Shown here: in pieces, positions 1-4,564 of the stretch
How positions within the stretch are numbered: position 1 is the stretch's first letter
Layout: every line of letters begins with the position of its first letter
Assembly: GCA_900550205.1 (NCBI GenBank)
Contig: URRJ01000119.1
Span: forward strand, 1 to 5,387
Reading direction: 5' to 3'
DNA: 5,387 nt
From: an uncultured Collinsella sp.
GTDB lineage: Bacteria; Actinomycetota; Coriobacteriia; Coriobacteriales; Coriobacteriaceae
Notes under the pieces: model-generated
Told to the model about the DNA's origin: nothing
The model's input: the letters and a program-made list of their open reading frames with translations, nothing else
Database searches by the model: none
Position numbers and translations under genes: made by a program

Positions 1-10
1 AAAGCCACAC

Positions 11-44
11 GCTAACAGCTTTAAGGAGTCAAAGCTGGTTTAGC
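11..44 (-). other. Hairpin overlapping the ndk stop codon; possible terminator stem
   Basis: On the minus strand GCTAA-AC-CAGCTTT (44 to 31) pairs with AAAGCTG-TTAGC (22 to 11), giving 12 base pairs with a two-base bulge and an 8-nt loop. The outer arm contains the ndk stop codon. It could be the ndk terminator, but the ten visible bases after the stem (GTGTGGCTTT) contain no T tract. A TTT stands exactly at the window edge, so the real run-out may lie outside the window. Confidence 0.35.
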
Positions 45-444
45 CAAAGAAGCGCTTGATCTCGATCTCGGCGTTCTCCAGGCAGTCGGAGCCGTGAATC
101 ACGTTGGCGTTGACATCGACAGCGAAATCGCCGCGAATGGTGCCGGGGGCAGCGTCAAGCGGGTTGGTAGCGCCCATGAGGGTGCGCATCTTGGAGACAG
201 CGGAGAGACCGGAAACGACCATCTTGACGACCGGACCGCTCGTCATAAAGTCGCAGAGATCGCCAAAGAAGGGCTTGTCGGCCAGATGGGCGTAGTGCTC
301 CTCGACGGTAGCGCGCTCGAGCGTGGTCATCTCCATGCGCTCGATGACAAGGCCGCTGCGCTCAATGCGGGCAACAATCTCGCCGATCTTGCGGTCGCGC
401 ACGGCGTCGGGCTTAATCATGATGAAGGTCTTCTCGATAGCCAT
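40..444 (-). CDS. ndk: Nucleoside diphosphate kinase
   Basis: A 134-residue protein, the usual length of a bacterial Ndk. It moves the gamma phosphate of ATP onto NDPs through a phosphohistidine intermediate and so balances cytoplasmic NTP and dNTP pools. Visible family residues are the N-terminal TFIMIKPDAV with K11, Y51, F59, R87, T93, R104 in APGTIRGDFA, N114, and the active-site H117 in NVIHGSD. All expected nucleotide-binding and catalytic residues are present. The start at 444 is chosen because MAIEKTFIMIKPDAV is the normal Ndk N terminus and AAAGG (452-456) lies 7 nt upstream; the in-frame ATG at 486 would add 14 residues not expected in the family. All nine arginine codons are CGC, typical of the host. 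It follows argH on the same strand but is separated by a terminator and about 380 nt, so it is probably its own transcription unit. Confidence 0.97.
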   Translation of the reverse strand: MAIEKTFIMIKPDAVRDRKIGEIVARIERSGLVIERMEMTTLERATVEEHYAHLADKPFFGDLCDFMTSGPVVKMVVSGLSAVSKMRTLMGATNPLDAAPGTIRGDFAVDVNANVIHGSDCLENAEIEIKRFFG

Positions 445-507
445 AAGGTAGCCTTTCAAGTAGGTTCGCGCGTGCCCAAGTCCCATTCCGGCACCCGCCT
501 GGACTGC

Positions 508-536
508 ATCGTAACAGAGTTTTAGCTGCAGTTAAA
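508..536 (-). promoter_or_regulatory. Candidate ndk promoter with extended -10
   Basis: On the minus strand TTTAAC (536-531), a 17-nt spacer and TACGAT (513-508) form a sigma70-like pair. The -10 is preceded by TGT, which makes an extended -10 element (TGnTACGAT). The -35 matches consensus poorly (3 of 6). Transcription would start near 501, leaving a leader of about 57 nt before the ndk ATG. It is the best of several weak matches in this gap, judged by eye. Confidence 0.4.
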
Positions 537-740
537 CAAAAAGCCGTTTATTGAATCGCTACAATTTATTAAAGCGCTCCATATGTGTTACTTCTGTTTC
601 GAAGCCCGATTAGAGTACCATCCGACTGCCCATCAACCGCATCGAACAGAGCAGACGGTCGGTTGCCACCCGCGAACGCACCCCCTTCACAACCTGCCCA
701 AAGGTCCTACAGAAGTTCTCGACAAGCCCCTCCCCCATAG
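537..740. other. Intergenic stretch between ndk promoter and argH terminator, no clear gene
   Basis: About 200 nt with no gene that can be defended. The minus strand carries a 42-codon open frame (738-610) ending in CSMRLMGSRMVL, but its ATG has no Shine-Dalgarno sequence and directly follows the T tract of the argH terminator. The plus strand is also open through here from 583, without a ribosome binding site. A possible imperfect stem on the minus strand joins CCGAC near 664 to GTCGG near 624. The stretch may be 5' flanking DNA of ndk or a dispersed intergenic repeat; neither can be shown from one copy. Confidence 0.3.
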
Positions 741-778
741 CAACAAAATACGGACGCCCACAACAGCAGGCGCCCGTA
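741..778 (-). terminator. Rho-independent terminator of argH
   Basis: On the minus strand a 10-bp stem (778-769 with 758-749) contains one G-U pair and has a 10-nt loop (768-759). It is followed by TTTTGTTG at 748-741. The G-U pair would be an A-C mismatch if read from the plus strand, so the structure favours minus-strand transcription. It lies 50 nt after the argH stop codon and separates argH from ndk. Confidence 0.8.
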
Positions 779-828
779 AAGCAAAAACGATTTGCCAATA
801 CATGGCCAAAACGGCTTCAGCCAAACCT

Positions 829-2259
829 CTACTTTGCCCCGTGACCCATCTCGACGACCTTGGTCAGCGATCCAAACACGCCCTCGTCGGCCACGAGCTG
901 TGCCTCGGCACGCTGCAGCTGCACGGCAACGGCGGCAGGAGCGGTGCCGCCCTCGGTCGTGCGCGCAGCAACGATTGAGGGGATGTCGAGCGCCTCGGTA
1001 ATATCGTGCTCAAAGAGCGGGCTTGCCTCCTGGAACACCTCAAACGGCAGGTCCTCAAGATTGCAGCCGCGCTTCTCGCACATCAGGACCAGATGGCCCA
1101 CCACGGCATGTGCCTCGCGGAACGGCAGACCGCGCTTAGCCAGGTAATCGGCAACATCGGTAGCGGCAAGGTGTCCCACGCCGCACTCGCGCGCCATGGC
1201 ATCCTCGTTGACGGTCCAAGTCGAAATCATACCGGCCATAACCGACAGGCACTGCATGAGCGTGTGAGCGGTATCGAGCGCGCCCTCCTTGTCCTCCTGC
1301 AAGTCCTTGTTATAAGCAAGCGGCAGGCCCTTCATGGTCACGAGCAGCTGCACCAGGTTGCCATACACACGGCCGCTTTTGCCGCGGATAAGCTCGGCAA
1401 AGTCGGGATTCTTCTTCTGCGGCATGATGGACGAGCCAGTGGAGTACGAGTCGGAAAGCGTGATAAAGCCAAATTCGGAGCTCGACCACAGCACGATCTC
1501 CTCGGAAAGACGCGACAGGTGCATGGCCATGACGGAGCCGGCATAATGCAGATCGAGCAGGAAATCACGGTCGGAAACCGCATCGAGCGAGTTGGGAATC
1601 ACACCCGCAAAGCCAAGTTCGGCAGCCGTCATCTGGCGATCGAGCGGATAGCTCGTACCGGCAAGCGCGGCAGCACCCAGCGGGCAGTTGTCGGCGGCAT
1701 CAAAGGCGGCCTTCAGGCGTGTAAAGTCGCGCGCGAACATCCAGGAATACGCCAGCAGATGATGCGACAGGAGCACGGGCTGAGCATGCTGCATGTGCGT
1801 GTAGCCAGGCAGAATCACCTTGTCGTACTTCTTGGCCGTATCCACCAGCACATGGCGCAGCTCAAGATTGGCCTCCATGAGTTCCTTGGCCAGCGCCTTG
1901 ACGCCCAGGCGCGTATCGGTCGCCACCTGGTCGTTGCGCGAACGCCCGGTATGCAAGCGCTTACCGGCCTCGCCGATGCGGCGCGTCAGTTCGCTCTCTA
2001 TGGACATATGAATGTCCTCGTCGTTGATATCGAAGGTGAAGTTGCCGGCATCGATATCCTGCTCGATTCCGGTCAGGCCCTTGGCAATCGCCTGCTCGTC
2101 CTCGGCACTGATGATGCCCTGGGCCGCCAGCATCTTGGCATGCGCCTTAGAGCCGGCGATATCCTGCTTATAGAGATGTTTGTCGACCGGCAGCGACGCG
2201 CCAAACTCCTGCGTGACCTCGGCCACGCCCGCCTCAAAACGACCGCCCCAAAGAGCCAT
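829..2259 (-). CDS. argH: Argininosuccinate lyase
   Basis: A 476-residue member of the fumarase/aspartase superfamily, close to the usual ~460 residues with a short extra C-terminal tail. It splits argininosuccinate into arginine and fumarate, the last step of arginine synthesis, as a cytoplasmic homotetramer. The N terminus MALWGGRFE is typical. Conserved region 1 is HTGRSRNDQVATD (103-115), region 2 is YTHMQHAQP (153-161) with the catalytic histidine region, and the superfamily signature is GSSIMPQKKNP (275-285), whose serine pair 276-277 includes the catalytic serine of the mobile loop. ARTTEGGTAP (432-441) is the normal C-terminal motif. No frameshift or lost motif is seen. The start at 2259 is preferred over the ATG at 2334 because it gives the family N terminus and has AAAGGGG (2268-2274) 7 nt upstream. 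It lies downstream of argG and a 56-residue small gene, with a terminator between argG and that small gene. Confidence 0.98.
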   Translation of the reverse strand: MALWGGRFEAGVAEVTQEFGASLPVDKHLYKQDIAGSKAHAKMLAAQGIISAEDEQAIAKGLTGIEQDIDAGNFTFDINDEDIHMSIESELTRRIGEAGKRLHTGRSRNDQVATDTRLGVKALAKELMEANLELRHVLVDTAKKYDKVILPGYTHMQHAQPVLLSHHLLAYSWMFARDFTRLKAAFDAADNCPLGAAALAGTSYPLDRQMTAAELGFAGVIPNSLDAVSDRDFLLDLHYAGSVMAMHLSRLSEEIVLWSSSEFGFITLSDSYSTGSSIMPQKKNPDFAELIRGKSGRVYGNLVQLLVTMKGLPLAYNKDLQEDKEGALDTAHTLMQCLSVMAGMISTWTVNEDAMARECGVGHLAATDVADYLAKRGLPFREAHAVVGHLVLMCEKRGCNLEDLPFEVFQEASPLFEHDITEALDIPSIVAARTTEGGTAPAAVAVQLQRAEAQLVADEGVFGSLTKVVEMGHGAK

Positions 2260-2344
2260 GGAACCGTCCCCTTTCTCCAAATACCAAAACAAGCGCCCTA
2301 AGCAATGCGCCATGTCGCTAAAGCGATTTTTCAACCGCTAGTTT

Positions 2345-2376
2345 TACATATTCCCCACCGTGCGCGGGGCCATGTA
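2345..2376 (-). other. Hairpin in the argH leader, just after the small gene
   Basis: On the minus strand TACAT (2376-2372) pairs with ATGTA (2349-2345), then across a small internal loop CCCCGC pairs with GTGGGG (with one G-U), around a 5-nt loop GCACG. It begins two bases after the stop codon of the small gene and is followed by AAAACTAG, so it is not a T-tract terminator. It could be an RNA stability or control element in the leader of argH. A further short palindrome (TCGCTAAAGCGA, 2315-2326) lies between it and argH. No function is claimed. Confidence 0.4.
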
Positions 2377-2377
2377 G

Positions 2378-2548
2378 CTAATTTGCAAAGAAGTGACGCA
2401 CCAGGCACTTGGCGCCCAACGTCTCCCTCCGGATGTTGCCCTGCGAGCCATCGACCCAGGCCTTCAGGCTCATGGGAACGTCCTCGACCCTTGCAGCATC
2501 GAACTCGGGCGCGAGGGCAAGTAAAGCATGCGCGATAGCATTGAACAT
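2378..2548 (-). CDS. Small protein of unknown function (56 aa) between argG and argH
   Basis: The frame encodes 56 residues, starting MFNAIAHALLALAPEFDAAR and ending GAKCLVRHFFAN. It has a strong ribosome binding site, GAGGAG at 2557-2562, 8 nt before the ATG. Forty-one of 56 codons end in G or C (73%), as expected for a real gene in this genome. The N-terminal third is Ala/Leu-rich and probably helical, the middle is acidic (EFDAARVEDVP) and the C-terminal third is basic; no signal peptide, metal site or known domain is recognised. Two adjacent arginine codons (CGG AGG, residues 40-41) are present, but this is not an arginine-run leader peptide. A minus-strand TATATATA (2563-2571) just upstream could be a -10 element, though it would place the start of transcription inside or right next to the ribosome binding site, and no good -35 is seen. 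It could be a conserved arginine-related small protein, or the remnant of a longer gene. Confidence 0.65.
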   Translation of the reverse strand: MFNAIAHALLALAPEFDAARVEDVPMSLKAWVDGSQGNIRRETLGAKCLVRHFFAN

Positions 2549-2586
2549 AATGGATACTCCTCATATATATAGGCGCAGAGCCGCCA

Positions 2587-2628
2587 AATTGATAGAAGGA
2601 GCCCCGCCGGACAACCCCGGCGGGGCTC
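2587..2628 (-). terminator. Rho-independent terminator after argG
   Basis: A perfect 12-bp GC-rich stem, GAGCCCCGCCGG (2599-2610) with CCGGCGGGGCTC (2617-2628), closes a 6-nt loop. Read from the minus strand it is followed by a moderately T-rich run-out, CTTCTATCAATT (2598-2587); the plus-strand flank has none. It lies about 155 nt after the argG stop and before the small gene and argH. It should reduce, but with this imperfect tail may not abolish, read-through from argG into argH. Confidence 0.8.
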
Positions 2629-2782
2629 GGACTCAGCCGCAGACGCGGCGTCATATATGCGGGCGGAACGTAGGGGCCACCGATGTTAAGAAGTGTCAGC
2701 AAGCATAACGAAAGGTAGGGACCCCGTGCGCCCGTTATGTATCACGCGGATGGGCCGCGCGGATACCAAAGGGAAGGAGGCG
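2629..2782 (-). other. argG 3' untranslated stretch with two inverted repeats
   Basis: This 154-nt gap holds no convincing gene. It has two nested-looking structures: GTATC-a-CGCG (2739-2748) pairs with CGCG-GATAC (2758-2766), nine pairs with one bulged base and a 9-nt loop; and CATAACG (2704-2710) is complementary to CGTTATG (2733-2739). The two share base 2739 and sit side by side, ahead of the terminator. Neither is followed by T residues. They may protect the argG mRNA 3' end or be part of a small RNA, but nothing here is diagnostic. Confidence 0.35.
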
Positions 2783-4009
2783 CTAGGCCTGGGCGGCGGC
2801 GGAGCTGGGACCCTGGACCTTTGCCCACGTCTTGAGCGACAGCGTATCGATCTCGATAAAGCCGGCGCTGGCCTTCTCGTCAAACGTGGTGTCGCGGTCG
2901 TAGGTAGCCAGACCGTAGTCGTAGAGGCTGAAGGGGCTCTTGCGGCCGACGACATGGCAGTTGCCCTTAAAGAACTTCAGGCGGACGGTGCCGGTCACGA
3001 ACTTCTGGGTATCGGCCATAAAGGCATCGAGCGCGTTCTTGAGCGGACTGTACCACTGGCCGTTGTACACGGCGGTGGCCCAATCCTGCTCGAGCTTGAT
3101 CTTGGTCTTGAGCAGGTCGCCCTCGACGCAGATGTCCTCGAGCGCCTTGTGGGCGGTGATGAGCGTCAGGGCGCCGGGAACCTCGTAGCACTCGCGGCTC
3201 TTGAGGCCCACCAGACGATCCTCGACCAGATCGAGACGGCCAAAGCCGTTGTCGCCGGAAATCTTGTTGAGGGCGATGACGATCTCGGAGAGCTTCATCT
3301 TCTTACCGTCGACGGCGACGGGCTTGCCGGCCTCAAACTCAATCTCGGTGTAGGTCGGGGTGTCGGGCGTGTCCTCGGGATTCTTGGTCATAACCCAAGC
3401 GTCGTCGAGCGGCTCGTTCCAGGGATCCTCCAGGTGGCCGCACTCGATGGCGCGACCCCAAAGGTTGTCGTCGATGGAGTAGGGGTTGTCGTTGGCACCC
3501 TCGGGAACCGGCACGTTGTGAGCATGGGCGTAGGCGACCTCGTCGGGACGACACTTCAGACCCCACTCGCGAACCGGGGCGATAACCTTGAGCTCGGGGT
3601 CGAGGGCCTTGACGGCAGCCTCAAAACGGACCTGGTCGTTACCCTTGCCGGTGCAGCCGTGGGCGACGTAGGTCGCGCCAAACTCGTGGGCGACCTCAAC
3701 AAGCTTCTTGGCAAGCAGCGGGCGAGACAGGGCGGAGAGCAGCGGGTACTTGTTCTCGTACATGGAGTTTGCGGCGATGGCCTTAGTCAGGAACTCATCG
3801 GAGAACTCGTCGCGCAGGTCGAGCACCTGGCAATCGAGAACGCCCAAGTCGAGTGCCTTCTGCTTCTTGGCATCCAGTCCGGTCTCCTCCTGGCCCACGT
3901 TGCCGCAGACGCAAACGACATCGAGATTCTTCTCGTCCTGGAGCCACTTGACACATACGGATGTATCAAGACCACCGGAATATGCGAGAACGACTTTTTC
4001 CTTGCTCAT
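2783..4009 (-). CDS. argG: Argininosuccinate synthase
   Basis: A 408-residue enzyme, the normal length for the common bacterial form. It joins citrulline and aspartate using ATP, which is cleaved to AMP and PPi, to make argininosuccinate, the substrate of ArgH. The N-type ATP pyrophosphatase P-loop is AYSGGLDTS (9-17), followed by YENKYPLLSALSRPL (84-98) and the second family signature HGCTGKGNDQVRFE (117-130). NPYSIDDNLWGR in the middle and the synthetase-domain motifs in the second half are intact. The C-terminal end is a short Ala/Ser/Gln tail. The start at 4009 gives the family N terminus MSKEKVVLAYSGG and has AAAGGA (4017-4022) 7 nt upstream; the ATG at 4105 would begin right at the leader terminator. 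Upstream lie an arginine-rich leader peptide and a terminator, so expression is probably controlled by attenuation. A strong terminator follows before the small gene and argH. Confidence 0.98.
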   Translation of the reverse strand: MSKEKVVLAYSGGLDTSVCVKWLQDEKNLDVVCVCGNVGQEETGLDAKKQKALDLGVLDCQVLDLRDEFSDEFLTKAIAANSMYENKYPLLSALSRPLLAKKLVEVAHEFGATYVAHGCTGKGNDQVRFEAAVKALDPELKVIAPVREWGLKCRPDEVAYAHAHNVPVPEGANDNPYSIDDNLWGRAIECGHLEDPWNEPLDDAWVMTKNPEDTPDTPTYTEIEFEAGKPVAVDGKKMKLSEIVIALNKISGDNGFGRLDLVEDRLVGLKSRECYEVPGALTLITAHKALEDICVEGDLLKTKIKLEQDWATAVYNGQWYSPLKNALDAFMADTQKFVTGTVRLKFFKGNCHVVGRKSPFSLYDYGLATYDRDTTFDEKASAGFIEIDTLSLKTWAKVQGPSSAAAQA

Positions 4010-4103
4010 GGCTGTTTCCTTTCGCCCTTGGTAGCTAGTTAGAACATCGGTCAGTTGCAAGTCACCTTGAGGTCGAATACCGTGCAATATCAGGTTAAAT
4101 AGC

Positions 4104-4150
4104 AAAAATCAGCACATACATGCCCTAGAAACATGCAGCAATGTCGTGCT
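4104..4150 (-). terminator. Attenuator terminator in the argG leader
   Basis: On the minus strand AGCACGACAT (4150-4141) pairs with ATGTATGTGCT (4121-4111): ten pairs, including one G-U, with one bulged A at 4117. Three more pairs (4139-4137 with 4122-4124) follow after a bulged T, leaving a 12-nt loop. The stem is followed by GA and then TTTTT (4108-4104). This is a typical intrinsic terminator, yet it stands upstream of argG, 95 nt before its start, and after a leader peptide gene rather than after a long gene. That position is what marks it as an attenuator. Confidence 0.75.
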
Positions 4151-4222
4151 AAAACCCAACGACCTCAAAATGACTCTGTTGAGGCAATTCGCCCCATGCG
4201 GACAGAGACGATTGTTATCGTC
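4143..4222 (-). promoter_or_regulatory. Alternative RNA stems between the Arg leader peptide and the attenuator terminator
   Basis: Minus-strand RNA shows a chain of short perfect pairings. Stem 1:2 is GACGAT (4222-4217, the last Arg codons and stop) with ATCGTC (4212-4207), loop 4 nt. Stem 2:3 is CTCTGT (4207-4202) with ACAGAG (4179-4174). Stem 3:4 is CCTCAA (4184-4179) with TTGAGG (4168-4163). Stem 4:5 is GTCGT (4163-4159) with ACGAC (4147-4143). The last would break the terminator stem; 2:3 and 3:4 cannot form together without a pseudoknot. Neighbouring pairings elsewhere overlap by only one base, so exclusivity of 1:2 with 2:3 and of 3:4 with 4:5 is not strict. In the proposed model a ribosome stalled on the Arg codons frees strand 2, favouring 2:3 and then the antiterminator 4:5. 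Confidence 0.5.
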
Positions 4223-4289
4223 GTCGGGAAATTACGCGCTGGCGTCGGAGGGCATTGTCTGCAGTGGTGATGATCTGTACGAACTGCAT
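4215..4289 (-). CDS. Arginine-rich leader peptide of argG (24 aa)
   Basis: A 24-residue frame starting MQFVQIITTADNAL and ending RRQRVISRRR, then TAA. Six of the last ten residues are arginine, and the final three codons before the stop are CGA CGA CGA. The Shine-Dalgarno sequence is strong (AAGGAG at 4296-4301, with GGAGAGG continuing) and 6 nt from the ATG. Its product probably has no function of its own: like the trp, his and leu leader peptides, translating it would report the supply of charged tRNA, here tRNA-Arg. The stop codon and last Arg codons lie inside a 6-bp RNA stem, and an intrinsic terminator follows 65 nt later, ahead of argG. CGA is absent from all 21 Arg codons of ndk and the HAD gene in this window but makes up 4 of 6 here, which suggests selection for slow or sensitive codons. 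A chance small frame remains possible, but the strong ribosome site, Arg cluster, terminator and target gene agree. Confidence 0.82.
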   Translation of the reverse strand: MQFVQIITTADNALRRQRVISRRR

Positions 4290-4319
4290 CTGCCTCTCCT
4301 TTCACGTATCGCCGGGCGC

Positions 4320-4435
4320 AATTCAAATATCGCAAACGGTACCTTTTCCTCGGTAAGCGGCTCTTTTGCCGTCGCCGTTTTCGATGTTCGCTATATTACG
4401 ATAAAGTGCTCGCTGCACTATCGACAAATTCAAAT
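4320..4435. repeat. Direct repeat of AATTCAAAT flanking the argG leader promoter region
   Basis: The nonamer AATTCAAAT occurs at 4320-4328 and again at 4427-4435, 107 bp apart. The second copy touches the candidate -35 box of the argG leader promoter. Each copy contains ATTCA, the core of ArgR half-sites in other bacteria (TGAAT/ATTCA), but neither forms a full 18-bp ARG box. AT-rich 9-mers can recur by chance. Confidence 0.3.
4398..4427 (-). promoter_or_regulatory. Candidate promoter of the argG leader RNA, with a palindrome in its spacer
   Basis: On the minus strand TTGTCG (4427-4422), an 18-nt spacer and TATCGT (4403-4398) form a sigma70-like promoter; transcription would start near 4391, about 100 nt before the leader peptide. 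The spacer contains a perfect inverted repeat, AGTGC-TCGCT-GCACT (4405-4419), placed exactly where a repressor operator could sit. A second possible -10 (TAATAT, 4398-4393) overlaps. Assigned by eye. Confidence 0.45.
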
Positions 4436-4439
4436 TTCT

Positions 4440-4564
4440 GAAAAGTTTTTTCATTAGTTTGTGAATGGTGATGCAAAAACGCGCCAATCCTGCGAAAATA
4501 CGCTCGATTACATAGCAGAGGGTCATTACGCCCGAAACAATCTGGAAACGGAAAGGCGCATTTT
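4440..4564 (+). promoter_or_regulatory. Upstream region of the HAD gene, weak extended -10
   Basis: This AT-richer stretch must hold the promoter of the plus-strand HAD gene. The best visible signal is TGCGAAAAT (4491-4499), an extended -10 of the TGnGAAAAT form, without a recognisable -35; it would give a leader of about 58 nt. An imperfect A/T stem, TGAAAA with TTTTCA (4439-4453), lies at its left end. The divergent argG leader promoter begins at about 4427, so the two transcription units share this intergenic region. Confidence 0.25.

Noticed and set aside
610..738. 42-codon minus-strand frame after the argH terminator
   Set aside because: No Shine-Dalgarno sequence, and it begins within a few bases of the terminator T tract with no promoter between. 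Kept only as a remark on the intergenic region.
1006..2301. Long plus-strand frame of 431 codons opposite argH
   Set aside because: Antisense shadow caused by the strong codon bias of argH; the minus strand encodes a complete argininosuccinate lyase. The 449-codon plus frame opposite argG (2693-4042) is rejected for the same reason.
2331..2702. Minus-strand frame of 123 codons between argG and argH
   Set aside because: It runs through the perfect terminator hairpin and reads the 56-residue gene in a different frame. Its starts have no ribosome site, and its composition (Arg, Pro, Cys-rich) is typical of an out-of-frame reading of GC-rich DNA.
4010..4400. T-box riboswitch in the argG leader
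   Set aside because: The conserved T-box sequence (AGGGTGGNACCGCG type) is absent from the leader. The Arg-rich peptide and terminator point to ribosome-mediated attenuation instead.
4146..4457. Plus-strand open frame of 103 codons between argG and the HAD gene
   Set aside because: Starts with GTG and has no ribosome binding site. Only about half its third positions are G or C, unlike real genes here. It is antisense to the Arg leader peptide, the argG attenuator and its promoter, which explain the region better.
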